Assembly: GCA_905182985.1 (NCBI GenBank)
Contig: CAJJDN010000149.1
Coordinates: 110,347 to 174,346 of the forward strand
DNA: 64,000 bases
Direction of reading: 5' to 3'
From: Paramecium sonneborni
Lineage: Eukaryota > Ciliophora > Oligohymenophorea > Peniculida > Parameciidae
Shown here: one piece after another, positions 25,206-37,129 of the stretch
Numbering within the stretch: position 1 is the first letter of the stretch
Layout of the letters: each line of letters starts with the position of its first letter
The notes under the pieces: generated by a model
The model's input: the letters and a program-made list of their open reading frames with translations, nothing else
What the model was told of the DNA's origin: nothing
Database searches by the model: none
Made by a program: the position numbers and the translations under genes

Positions 25206-26861
25206 ATGAGTCTTGAAGAATTTGATGCATTTACTTCTTTAAAGGCTTTAAGAGATTTAAAAAAGTAAATAGAAGCTAAAGCTTAAGTTGATTAAAAATC
25301 TAGAGCTGCATTATAATATATTTAGAAGGCATAACCTTTAAGTTAATATGATTTGAGAATACAATTTTAACATTGGTTAGCTAAATTAGGAGATTTAAGT
25401 ACTAAATAAATTGCCTATTCAAATATATTCTAATTAGTTTAGTAAAATCAATCATAACCAAATCTATAATTATTAATTACTTGTTTGTAAACTCCAATTA
25501 ATGGGAAAGGAAGTGAAAGTATTATAAAAACCATTAATATAATTGTTGGAATATATGGTGATACAATAAGTGTTACTGATATTTATAAACTTATTGAAAT
25601 TATGCTTAAATACTTTAATGTATTAAAAATATCATTTTTTTAGGATTCAAATAACAATGTTTAATAAGCAATCAGTGAATGTTGGTCTAATGTTTATATC
25701 AAAAATACATCCAAGAAACCTGTATAATAAAGAGTATTACTCATGTATTCAACTCTAAGTTAATTAATTGGATCTGGAGGAAGTAGATAAACATAAGAAA
25801 CTGCTACTATTGTATTATCATAATTATTTGAAACTTTAACAACTGCTCAAGATTTAACATTTATTAAAGATGTTGTAAAAGATTATTTAGCAATTTATTT
25901 GGTATTTTTATTAAATTTATTAGAAATAACAAATAGATCATTCTGGATTTTATACTATCATGTTCTATATTATTAAAACATTATAAATATAAAGTTTTAC
26001 AAGTTAATAAATTCAAGTCATTGATAAAACACTTTAAGGAATTAATAACTAAAAACTCAATTACAGAGTATTATATATTATATGATGTTATTTTAGACTA
26101 GAGTAGGAGCATTGAATCTAATGAAATTAATTGCTTCTTAATATTAAAATTCTAATTTTAAAATAGCTTTAGGAAATTTACACGAATAAGTTATCATTGT
26201 ATTAGAAGATTCAACCAGAGATAGAGTAATTGCAGTATAAAATGCGGCAAGGACAGCTTTAAAAGAATGGATGAGACTTAAATTGTAAATTGATTGTGAT
26301 ATAATTCCTAATTCTGTTTCTCTAGATTAATCTCCAGGTTTTTTAAAAAAATAAAGTGGTAGTGGAGGTGGATAGGTTTATATAAATCAAAAAATACAAC
26401 CTTAATAATAATTAAAATAAGATATTAAACAAGTATTAATTGAAGATCAATTTGAAAATACTGTTGATTACACAAATATTATTCATGAACCTAATCTTAA
26501 TGTATGGTAAAAGGCTATGAGACTTTAATAAGATGGTTTATTAGAGGATGCAGTTGAATTATTGCTTCATGAAGGAGATGATCTATATTTAATAAGATTC
26601 TTGATGAGCTATAAAAACTACTCTTAATTATTTGATTAACTTTCAAACTCTTTAGCTTTGAGATTGATTGATACATTAATATTAATCTTAGAATCTGATT
26701 TCCTAAATATTTTATGTTTAGATTTCATTTAGTAATTTATTGATTGTGGATTGGGGGATTGGTTTAAAGATACTGAATTTGTTGATTATTTAGAATATAA
26801 CACAGAGTAAAATTTACCTTCCACTAATTTATGCAAAAAAGTTAAAGACTAATTGAAGTGA
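25206..26861 (+). CDS. TORTIFOLIA1-like HEAT-repeat protein (probable microtubule-associated)
   Basis: 526 residues. Introns 25620-25643 (24 nt), 25902-25923 (22 nt) and 26068-26096 (29 nt) all restore frame. The N-terminal two thirds is an all-helical HEAT/armadillo array (QYDLRIQFQHWLAKLGDLST, LQLLITCLQTPINGKG, DSTRDRVIAVQNAARTALKE). After a Gly/Ser/Gln linker, a second helical domain begins NVWQKAMRLQQDGLLEDAVE and continues LLLHEGDDLYLIRFLMSYKN. This two-domain plan, with an AVELLLHEGDDLYLIR-type C-terminal domain, resembles TORTIFOLIA1/TOR1-like microtubule proteins that ciliates also have. The assignment is by pattern only; another HEAT scaffold is possible. Confidence 0.6.
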
Positions 26862-27320
26862 TTATATATATCAATATTAAATTAAATTTTCCTTTGAATG
26901 GAATCATAAAAGATAAAAAATCCCAAATTTATGAAGATTTTTTTTATTTTCTTCAGTGCCTTCTAAGATGATTGCATTGAATTAAAATCACAAGGAATAT
27001 TAAGGTTATAAATTTAATATTTAATGAGTATTCTAAAAACATAAATTAAAAAAGAAATAACAAAATTATTTAAAAAACTAAAATTTTATTTTGATTTCAA
27101 TTTACTTAATGTGTAAATAAAAAGGACATGAAAATTGTTGCCAATTTTATAATTTTTATAAATAATAAATATTATAAGTAAATAATTAGAACGAATATAC
27201 ATCATTTATTATATCAAAATATTGTTAATACTTTTGATATTCATAAATTATCAAATAATAATATTTTTTGTAATTGTATTTTTATAAAAATTTTCAAAAA
27301 TTATATTAAAAAATTATTAA
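26862..27320. other. intergenic, one doubtful short open frame
   Basis: AT-rich. A plus-strand frame from ATG 26898 would give about 77 residues (MESQKIKNPKFMKIFFIFFS...) ending at a TGA near 27129. Its later part is Lys/Leu/Phe low complexity, so I do not call it a gene. Nothing else recognised. Confidence 0.4.
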
Positions 27321-28352
27321 ATGGAAGTCTAATAATCTTTGACTGTTTGTGTAACTGGTGCTGCAGGATAAATTGCCTACAGTTTTATTCCACTACTTTT
27401 GTCTGGTTAAGTTTTTGGTTAGGTTAAAATCAACTTAAGATTATTGGATATTCCAAAAATGGAAACAGCATTAAAAGGAGTTGTAATGGAAATTGAAGAT
27501 TGTGCTTATCCTTTAATTGGAGATATTCAATCTGGTTCAAATCCTAAAGAATTATTTAAAAATTGCGATTTAATAGGTAATAATATATTTTATCTTAAGT
27601 ATTTTTGGGAGGATTTCCTCGCTTACCAGGAATGGAGAGAAAAGATTTATTATAAAAAAATGCTAATATTTTTAAAGAGTAAGGAGAAGCATTATAAGAA
27701 GTAGGAAAAGACGATGTAAAATGTTTGGTTGTTGCAAATCCTGCAAATACAAATTGTTTAATTTTAAGTAGATATGCAACTAAGTATATTAACAATTTTA
27801 ATTTAGAATTCCTCGTTAAAATTTTACTTGTTTAACTCGTTTAGATTAGAATAGAGCATATGCATAAGTTGCTTAAGCATTAAATAAACCATTAAGTAGC
27901 CTTAAGAATATCATAATTTGGGGTAATCATTCAACTACTCAATATCCTTCTATTGAACATGCAACAGCTGATGGATAATCTTTTGTTTTAACAGATTAAG
28001 GTTAATTTATAGAAAGAATTTAAAAAAGAGGAGCTGAAGTTTTAAATGCTAGAGGTAATAGTAGCGTTTTTTCTGCTGCAAATGCTGTAAAAGGTATTTT
28101 TTATTAATACTATTATAGATCATATAAAAGATTGGTTTAATGGAAGAGAAGATACTTTATTGTCTCTTGGAGTTCTTTCAAATGGAGAATATGGTGTGTA
28201 AAGTGGATTATGTTTTTCATTTCCAATTAGATGTTCTGGTGCATTTAAATATGAAATTGTTTCAAATTTAGAATTGAGTGATTTTTCTAAATAAAAACTA
28301 AAAGTAACTGAAGAAGAACTTATATAAGAAAAGGGTTTAGCAGAATCAATTT
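27321..28352 (+). CDS. MDH: cytosolic malate dehydrogenase, frame break near the C-terminus
   Basis: NAD-dependent malate dehydrogenase (malate to oxaloacetate). Motifs: [16 protein letters not shown] (dinucleotide fold), [15 protein letters not shown] (mobile active-site loop with the substrate Arg), [28 protein letters not shown] (Asp-Arg pair) and [13 protein letters not shown] (catalytic His). This is the cytosolic MDH1 type. Introns: 27577-27599, 27784-27806, 28094-28118. Residues up to KVTEEELI are in frame. The expected end ([12 protein letters not shown] 28350-28352) is in another frame, as if one base were lost near 28320-28324. Read literally, the frame runs on through junk to a TGA at 28443-28445. 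I give the end of the expected protein; a sequencing error is the simplest reason, since the rest is intact. Confidence 0.85.
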
Positions 28353-28446
28353 GATTGATAAAGGTTTTCTTAATAAAAAAATAAATATAAAAATTAAGAT
28401 TTATCAATAAAAATATATTCATATAAATGTAAATCAAAAAAGTGAT

Positions 28447-28854
28447 TCACATTTTAACAAATTTAGACTTTTAAAAACGTACCTTCTTCTTATTTTTTTG
28501 TTAAGTTGTTTTTTAACTTATCGTTTTTAAAGATTGAGGCTGTTTAAGAATTCCTTTTTTATAATTTTCTGTCTTATTTATAGAGAAATCTAGGCTATTT
28601 CTTTAAGTGTTTTAAGATTCTGTTCTTCTATGAGAACTTTCAAAAAAGGATCCATTAGAATCTGAAGGTAAATCTTCATCAATGAATTCTTTGGATTGTT
28701 ATACTAAGATTTTAGAGATATCCTATTTAGAAGGGCAATGAGTGTATAGTTTTGCATTACATTAAAAAGGATAAGCTCTAACATCATAGTGATCTAATAA
28801 TAATTGAGGAGATTGTTCAATAGATGGTTGATTTAGAGAGCATGCAGTTCCCAT
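28447..28854 (-). CDS. predicted N-myristoylated PP1-docking protein (GILK + KVRF motifs)
   Basis: 135 residues, no intron. It starts MGTACSLNQPS: Gly2 for myristoylation, Cys5 as a possible palmitoyl site. Near the C-terminus are YKKGILKQPQ and, about 20 residues later, NKKKVRFQKSKF. GILK fits the SILK motif and KVRF the RVxF motif, in the order found in PP1 regulators such as inhibitor-2 (KGILK). The middle is Ser/Asp-rich (DEDLPSDSNGSFFESSHRRTE) with likely phosphosites. I infer a regulatory or targeting subunit that holds protein phosphatase 1 at a membrane. No catalytic domain is present. The ORF ends 3' to 3' with malate dehydrogenase. Confidence 0.65.
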
Positions 28855-29265
28855 TGAGAGTTTATTTTTAAATATATTAAAAAATGAAAACTTCTCTATG
28901 TATTTTTTATTAATATATGAGAGTTTTTTCATATAGAAAAATTGAAATTTAATAATGATAAGACATTTTTACAGATGCAAAAATTGTAATATACTATTTA
29001 AGTTAAGTGCGATTTTCTATTCAGGAATTAAAATAAAAAGATTGCAATATTTATAAATATTAAAAATGTACTTTATATATTAATATTAATATTGTTTGAA
29101 AAATAGATACATTTATTTATAAGTTTATAGAATGTTGAATAAATTGAAAAAGTGAATTTAACAAGAACAGACTTATTATAATGATAAATAAATTTTAGTG
29201 TAGATTGAAAAAAAGATGATAAAAAATATAAATAATTTTCTTTTGATTATTTATGATGATTGATA
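28855..29265. other. intergenic, nothing recognised
   Basis: About 410 bp, strongly AT-rich, upstream of the PP1-docking gene and downstream of the minus-strand gene at 29266-29956. A weak inverted pair (aaaacttctc near 28881, gagagttttt near 28920) could form a short stem but is within chance for this composition. Confidence 0.4.
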
Positions 29266-29956
29266 TCAATGATGATGATGATGATCTTCAACTGATCCAT
29301 GTCTTCTTGCAACAGTTTATTAAGATTCAGCTTCTACTCTTTCAATATATGTTTTGGCTTCCAAATTCATCAGTTAAATATGTTTATTTTATTCTTCATA
29401 AGTTTCTAATAATTCAGTAGCAAAACTCTTTTCTCCAGGAACCATTTTTTAAATACCCATATCTCCAGTTATACCTATAAAATAATAATTATAAAATTGA
29501 ATACTTATATCTAAGAAATGTTTAACTAAGAATGGTCTATCTTATTATACTTTTCTTGGATAGTTTATGACAGGGTTTTTTAAATAATCAGGTTAAATGT
29601 TCCAGAATCTTGCTTCATAGAATACTTCATAAGTAAAAATAGCTGCTACAAAAGCTGCAGCAATATATTTAGAATCAAGTATCATATATTTTACAGTATT
29701 TTAAGCTGATCGTAAATATGCCTCATCTATGATCAAATTAATAATTACTCTAATTAATAAAATATTCAGGCATTACACCACAATAAAACCATAAATTTGT
29801 ATCAAATACATCCATCTATAAAAGAATAAAATAACTAAATACTCTTCTTTTATGTTAATATGCAACTGTTAAAGGTACATCTGGTCTATCCCATCCATGA
29901 CTACCTCTAATTGCTATACTTCTTGAAGCATTTCTTCTTAATATTACACTTAACAT
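29266..29956 (-). CDS. probable mitochondrial inner-membrane protein with natural C-terminal His5
   Basis: 203 residues. Introns 29816-29842 (27 nt), 29727-29748 (22 nt) and 29475-29504 (30 nt) restore frame. The N-terminus MLSVILRRNASRSIAIRG is Arg/Ser-rich without acids, typical of a mitochondrial presequence. One membrane helix is likely around YIAAAFVAAIFTYEVFYEAR. A soluble, charged C-terminal part with a helical stretch (ETYEEQNKHIQLMNLEAKTY) ends GSVEDHHHHH. It resembles the small ciliate-specific subunits of respiratory complexes or ATP synthase in layout only; no family is recognised. Confidence 0.65.
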
Positions 29957-30028
29957 TTTGATAAATAATTTTAATATATATATATATAAATATTTGTTTG
30001 TAATTATAAAAATATAAAGTTTCATTAA

Positions 30029-33000
30029 TCAATAATCAATTTATCTTTAAACTACATTATTAAATATTAACTGATGTTATCCAAAAGGATTTCCATTTCT
30101 GTATTCACCTTCTATTACCAAATCTGGTCTATTCTTATAATGATGAAAAGCTTTAATATTTTTACCATTTAAAACATCATTTTTAAATTATCCTTCATAT
30201 GTTATTGTTTTCTCTCCCTTTTTCATTAAAGTTAATCTACCTTATCCTTCTCTCTTATTCTTCTTCCAGTCTCCTTCATACTCAGAAAAATCTTCATATC
30301 TTTTCTTTCCTTTTCCATGAATAAATCCTAACACAAAATTACCTTCATATATTTCATAATCATTAAAAAAATATTATCCTCCACAACATTACATCCTTTA
30401 AGGTTAATACCATTTTAATCTTGCATCCCCATTTTTTACTTAATATTCTAAATGATAATATCCTACATATTAAGTCAATTATCCTTAATCATTCATTTCC
30501 AAAACCTATCCCCAATAAAATTTACCTTATCTAAAAAAACCCTTATAAATTGAAGAATATCCTCTCTTTCTCAATATTCCCATTCCATCCGGCTAATCAT
30601 TAATTGTCTCACCTTTATATTTTGAACCTTAATAATCAAAATATAAAACTTTTCTGTTTTTTTTCTATTATTAATATTTTTAACAATCTTAAGGTATTTA
30701 ATCTGTTATTTAATAAGATCCTCCTGTTAATTGAAATTGTCTTATATATTTATTCAATGATAAAATATCACCATCATTATCTTTCTCCAATTTTCCTATT
30801 GCCTACATAAATGCATCTTAAAAATTATTATTAATATATTTTGAAGATTGTTTTGTGCTCTCTTCTTCATCTACTTCATCTATCTTTTTTATCTATGGTT
30901 TATTTTTTATATTATTATTGTCAATTTTATTTATTAGATCTATTTATTCTTGTATTGATTATTTTTATCTTGGCTTTACTTTTTATTTGAAATCTTCAAG
31001 AGCTGCCTTATATTTCTACCTTTCTTCTTCATTCAATCTCTTTAGGTATTCATTAGGTAATAATTTATCAAATGAGGGATTTTTTAAAAAATCAATCAAT
31101 TTTTATTTATTTCCTTCTTCCTCTTACAATTTCTTTATTTCTTTTTATCTTTTCTCAATTGCTGTTTATTAAGGTAATATTCTCTTAGCAAATTTTTTAT
31201 CTTTTCCAATTATTTCTAACAAATGTTTATAAATTTTAAGTTCTTCTTCATTTAATAAGTCAATGTCTTTATCTTTTAAAATATTTTATAAATTTTTATT
31301 TTCTTTTAATTTTTTTAATGCCTCTTTTACTTCTATTATTTATTATATTTAATTAGTAATAATTTAATTACCTTTTACTTTTTCCTTCAGTTATTTTAAT
31401 TAATCTTCATTTAATATAATAAGTAAATGAGGATTCTTCTCAATTTCATTATTATCATAAACCTTATCAACTTCTTATTTTTTTAATATGAATCCAACGC
31501 CATCATTTACATCTTCAATTAATTCAAGTCTCTCTTTCTCTTTTTGCTTCACTATTTCATTAACAACTTACTTTAACACTTTCTTCTTTCCTTTATCTTC
31601 TTCATCTTCAAATATTTCTGTTGGATCATTTGTATGTTATTCTAATTTATTAAATACATTTTATATTAATTTTAATTAATCTAAAATATTTCTTTAATCT
31701 TCATCTTCTAATTAAATTACTCCTTCATTTAATTTATTTTTTATTATTTATATAGAAAATGGATTTGTTTTATTTTACCCACCTAAATTATTATTATCTG
31801 AATCCTCAATAGGTGAAAATAATTATTATTGTTCATCATTTTAGCCAATTTATATAATTTATGATTATTACTTTTTATTTTTATTTTAATTATCTTATTC
31901 TTAATCTATAAAACTATTTAATAAACCAAGATTTTCTTAATCTATATAAGAAAATTGATCTACTGCTGCAACCTTTTTAATTTGACTTTGATTATTTTTA
32001 TTATCATCAAATGGCTGAATTAATTAAATTTAAGATTTATTGACATTCACATCTTCTTTTATTATTTAAGAAGAAATTACATTATTATTAGATTTTCTAT
32101 CATCATCATTTAAAGAAAGTAAATTTTCATTTGTAGGTATAATTATTAATGAATTTGTTTATTAAGGGTTCCTATTTATAATTTAGCTTTCTATATTTTG
32201 ATCTTTTATTTATTTTAAACTTACTTTCTATTAATCAGGTTATAATAAATCCTAATTTTTTGGAATTTCTGTAGGATTTTTAAAATTTTCCTCTTCAAAA
32301 TCATCTATTGCAATTAAATTAATTTATTAATGTGAATTGTATTTCTATGGTTATCCTTAATTTTATTAAATTTGGCTTGAACCTTATTATTATTAATCAT
32401 CTAAATTTATTAAATCTTAATTTCTTGAATTTAAATATTAAAAGTTTTAGCTATTAGAAAAAGAAACAATACCACTAGAAGTATCATTATTTTTATCTTA
32501 AATTGTATTTATCTTTTATGCTTATAAAAATTAAAATGATTAAGTTTAATTTTAATTAAATCTTGGTGATTAATTATGAGAATCTTATTCATCATCATTT
32601 AATTATTATAATTAAATTATTTACAATTATTGGATATCTGAATTATTGTTTCTTTATTTATCTAAGTTAATATCTTCAATTTTGTCATCATCTGAAAATA
32701 GTTTCATCTTTAAAAAATCTGATTATTAAGGGTTTTCAGTATGATACGGAAATTAAGATGAAATAGGAATAAATTGTTAACCTTTATTATGATTTTAATT
32801 TTCATCAATAGGAACTCCTTCTTAATTATGTTAAGCGATCAAATCATAATTTGAGATTACAATAGTTGGTTTCTTCCTATCTCCATTAGATTAATTTTAT
32901 ACAATAGGATTAAGGTCAAAATATTTAGAATTATCAATATTAGTTGATTCATATTTTTAAGTTTATGGTTTCTATCTAGAAGTAGCTGATTAATTGCGAC

Positions 33001-34159
33001 TTGGAGGTTGTTATGGAATTAAGGTTAAATTAGTTTTAGGTTTTTATTCATTATAATTGACAATATCAATTATAAAATTTGAACTTTTAACACTAGAGAT
33101 ATCATCATCAAATTAACCTTAAAGATTTTCAATTTATTAGTTATTAAGAAAATAATTGCCAGGCTTATAGGAGTGAAGAGATATATCATCATAATCTGTA
33201 TTATGATCAAAAATCTATTTGATAGTAAAAGTTGATTCCATTTAATTTGATTCAGTATTAACCATTTATTTTTATTTGATGAATGTTTGATATACATTTT
33301 CAGGATCTTATTTTTCAATTAATAAAGAATAAATAACTTAAGAAAAGATTCCAGCTGAATATTATTTAAGATTCTGAATTTTCTGAAGTAACAATTAATT
33401 GTTTAAACCATAATAATCAGTTATCTTATTTGGTAAAGTTTAATTATTTTCAAATACTTGAATCATCATCATAGATATTGCCCATGTGTCAATACTTTTT
33501 CTAAATTTTTGATTAGAGATATCGAATTCTTTCCAATTTCTAAAGTCTATATTTTCTTCTTCCATGATTTTTTAATATTCTTTAGGATAAAAGAAAATTA
33601 AATTATTCTGCCATTCTTTTTCAGCTTAAGCAGTATATTCTTTAAGAAAATTTTAATAATGAGTTCTTGCACTGCCAAAATCTGTTAATAGAACTTATTT
33701 TTTATAATATAAAATATTGTTTGGCTTAAGATTAGTATGCTCAAATTAAGATCGATTCATAATTAAAGCAATTTGTAATAGTTATTCAAATATTTTAACT
33801 TATTCTTAAAAAGTAACAGAGTTATCATTCAGATATTAAAATAATGGTTATGCTTCAGGTCCACAATCATACGTAATGTATAGATTTCTTTGATGATTAT
33901 TTGTTTCAATAGTATAATTTAAAATAGTTAATATTTTATCTGGATATTTAGATGATAGAATTCTTTAATTAAGAAGTTCCTAGTTTACATTATTCTTCCA
34001 AGTTAGCCATTCCTTTTTAGTTTCAAAAACTTTTCTTTTGATAACTTTATTGTCTTTAGATACAAATAATTTAGTAAAAAGAGAAGGTCGTGGTATTATC
34101 TAAAGAGGTTCATTCAGAGTTTTGAAGGTCTAAGTAGTTACTTGGAAATTAGTATTCAT
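30029..34159 (-). CDS. pseudokinase-MORN repeat fusion protein
   Basis: 1,376 residues in one open frame (4,131 nt, no intron needed). The N-terminal 280 residues have a kinase fold: DNKVIKRKVFE (candidate Lys), LYITYDCGPEA hinge, then HTNLKPNNILYYKKQ where the catalytic Asp of HRD is Asn, and LLTDFGSART with DFG kept. SIDTWAISMMMIQVF marks helix F. Loss of the catalytic Asp predicts a pseudokinase. A long Gln/Asn-rich linker follows (about 31000-33100). The C-terminus has MORN-type repeats (YEGNFVLGFIHGKGKKRYED, YEGDWKKNKREGQGRLTL, YEGQFKNDVLNGKNI), which usually bind membranes or cortical structures. It is head-to-head with a second pseudokinase 16 bp away. Confidence 0.8.
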
Positions 34160-34175
34160 AAAATATAATATAAAT

Positions 34176-35141
34176 ATGATCAATGAGTAATAAATTACAT
34201 ATTCAGTTGAAGAGATATTATTTAAAAATGCGAGAACTATTGTTTATAGAGCATCGGATAAATAGAAAAACAATTTTGTAGTAAAGAAGATTTCTTTAGA
34301 TTATAAAAATGAAGTAGATGTGTGGAAAGCAATTAAAGATAAATAATATTTTGCTAAATTATTAACATTCTTTACAAGTGAACATGAAAATTCAATTAGT
34401 TTAATATTTGAATATTTACCTAATACGTTAGCAACTAAAACAGAGATGAATCATCATGAATTTAAGAAATATATCTATTAATTATTGATTGCTATACATT
34501 CTCTACATAAATAGGGATATGTACATTGTAATGTAAATCCATAAAATTGTTTGATTAGAGATAATGAGTTAAAACTGTATGATTTTAGTGTGACATAAAA
34601 AATTAATGAATAAGGTAAATTCGAAATTATTAACTGTTATACTCCACCTGAAGTTATTTTAGGAAATTGGTATATTACAGAATATTTGGATATATGGTCA
34701 ATTGGATGTGTTATATGCGAAGTATTATTAGGGACTAGTTTATTCAAAGGAACTAAACCTATCGATATTCTACTATCAATCATTAAAATACTTGGTACAC
34801 CTTCAAATCATGAAATTTAATAGATGACTAATTTTACAATTAATAATATAAATCTTCTTTAGGTTAATAAAGTTCCATTTGCAGAACTCTTTAAGTGCAA
34901 ATTTGATTATTATATTTTGGATTTAATTAGTAGAATGTTAATTTATACACCCAAAGATAGAATTAAAATAGAAGATGCAATAAATCATCCATTTTTTTAA
35001 TCTGATCCTATACCTCAGATTGTACATCATTCTGATATATTGTATGCATCTAATTTACAAGAACAAGAAGATAAACATAAAAAAGAAATAATTGATTTTG
35101 GAGAATACGGAACATTTAAACAAGTAAATAGTTCCACTTGA
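34176..35141 (+). CDS. CMGC-like pseudokinase
   Basis: 321 residues, no intron. The fold follows CDK/GSK3-type kinases: FVVKKISLDYKNE (Lys kept), FEYLPNTLA hinge, helix E HSLHKQGYVHCNVNPQNCLI and EYLDIWSIGCVICEVLLGTS, with a CMGC-style IKILGTPSNHEI insert and DRIKIEDAINHPFF end. In the catalytic loop HRD is replaced by HCN, so the base Asp is missing. DFG is replaced by DFS (YDFSVTQK). The glycine loop is also absent (EILFKNARTIVYRA). It is predicted not to phosphorylate. It shares a 16-bp divergent start region with the MORN pseudokinase. Confidence 0.8.
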
Positions 35142-35173
35142 GTTTTAATTTGATTATATTCTAATATTTTATA

Positions 35174-37086
35174 ATGATATAATCAAATCGAGGACCTCCC
35201 CAAAAAAAATATACTCTTAATCTACACAACTCAGCAATCGATTATATTGATAGAATTTTAACAGAGGTCTCAGGTAAAAGGTATCATTTATCAAAGGGAT
35301 GAAATGCCTTATTCTTGATTAAGAAACAATAGGAATTATTTCACTTATTTACTCTTAATCATAAATATTAAAGAAAGATGTCTATTTAATGGAAAAGATT
35401 GATGCTGCAGCTTCAACTAAATAAAAGCTTTAGCATATGAAGGTTATTTTTTTGATACGACCAACTCAAGTATAGAATGCATTATAAATCTTAAGGATAA
35501 TTAAACACTTTTACTTTAAGAAATAAAAGATAAGAGATTTTGTGAATATTACATATTCTTCACCAACAGTTTAAACAATTTTTATATTGAATAATTGGCA
35601 GAAGCTGATGAATCTGATCTAATTAAATAACTTTAAGAAATTTATTTAGATTACTACATTGTACAACCTGATACTTTTACACTAAACATACCTTCTACTA
35701 TTGCTTTAACTAAAAGTGTTTCATAATGGAATTCAAAAGATGATTAGACTTTTTAAAGAATTCTTGAAGGATTAAGTGCTGCAGTTTACAGTCTTAGAAG
35801 AATTCCTATGATTAGATATCAAGGATCAAGTGAAATCTGTGCCAAATTAGCATAAAAATTAAGTTAAACTATGAGAGAAGAATATGAATAATCTTAATCT
35901 TAATTTATGTTATCAAATTGTTTACTTTTAATTTTAGATAGAAGAGAAGATCCAGCAACATTATTATTAAATTAATGGACATATTAAGCTATGTTACATG
36001 AATTAATAGGAATCTAAAATAATAGAATAGATATTAGCTAAGGTTAAAAAGCATTAAATTAAGCTGCTGTATAGTTATTATTTTAATTATTTAGAGTATC
36101 AATAAAACTGATTCTGAAAGTGAATTTGTTATATCTTCTTCTTTGGATGACTTTTTTGCTGAAAATCAATACTCAAATTTCGGAGAATTAGCTCAAAACA
36201 TTAAAGATTTTATTGATAAAGTTACATAATAAAAGAAAGAAACAGTGTAAATAAATTCATTAGAAGATATGCAAAAGGCTGTTGATAAAATTCCAGAAAT
36301 TAGAAAAATGAGTGGAAATTTATCAAAACATGTTGCTTTAAGTTGTGAATTATCAAAATTAGTTGAAGAAAGATAATTATTAAAAGTATCTAAAGTTGAA
36401 TAAGACATTGTTTGTAATGAAGCAAAATCTGAACATTAAAGAGCTGTATTTTAGATGCTTGAAGATAGAACCATTTAAAAATATGAAAAATTAAAATTAG
36501 TCATGTTATATGCTTTAAGATATGAGAATTGTGACAAAATCTCAAGAATGAAGGATGTGTTAAGAGATTTAGGTGTTAAAAACAATAGTTTAAATTTAAT
36601 TAATCATCTATTGGATTACTCTGGTAAATCAAAAAGATAAGGAGATTTATTTAGTGATAAGAATATTTTTTCTAAAGCCTAATAAAAGTTTAAATCTGTT
36701 TTTAAAGATGTTCCTAATATTTATACTCAACATTAACCATATTTTCTTACTATTTTAGAACAAATTCTAACCAATAAAATTAAAGACAATGAATTTCCAG
36801 CAACAAATTTAAATTATTTTAGGGAAAGACCCACTGAAATCATTATTTTTTAAGTTGGTGGAACTTCTTTTGAAGAAATTAAAGAAATAGGATTGTTGAA
36901 TAAATAGCGTATTTATTTTAGAATAAATAATTAGCTAATTAACCAAGTTTTCTATTAGGAGGTACATACATTCACAATTCAAGAACTTTTCTTGCTGAAA
37001 TTTGTTAATTAGCATATGAGAATAATATCGATATAATTGTGGATAAATCAAACCCTAGAAATGATAATAAATTTCACAAATTTTGA
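35174..37086 (+). CDS. VPS45: Vps45 (Sec1/Munc18 family), with one frame break
   Basis: SM protein that binds Tlg2/syntaxin-16-type SNAREs and guides fusion at endosomes and the trans-Golgi. Matches: MKCLILDQETIGIISLIYSQ, DVYLMEKIDAAASTKQKLQH, HMKVIFLIRPT, EQLAEADESDLIKQLQEIYL, YQAMLHELIGIQNNRIDIS, FGELAQNIKDFIDKV, RPTEIIIFQVGGTSFEE and FLLGGTYIHNSRTFLAEIC. Introns 35274-35296 (23 nt), 36069-36094 (26 nt) and 36909-36934 (26 nt) restore frame. Directly after FLIRPT, near 35463-35467, the frame must shift by the loss of one base to continue SSIECIINLKDN. No intron can explain this, since both sides align without a gap. The rest is full length (about 610 residues). Confidence 0.85.
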
Positions 37087-37129
37087 TTGGAATAAAATTG
37101 ATATTATTTTAAACACACATTAAAACTTA

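Noticed and set aside
26898..27129. Small plus-strand gene after the TORTIFOLIA-like gene
   Set aside because: Later part is Lys/Phe/Leu low complexity and no homology or motif is visible.
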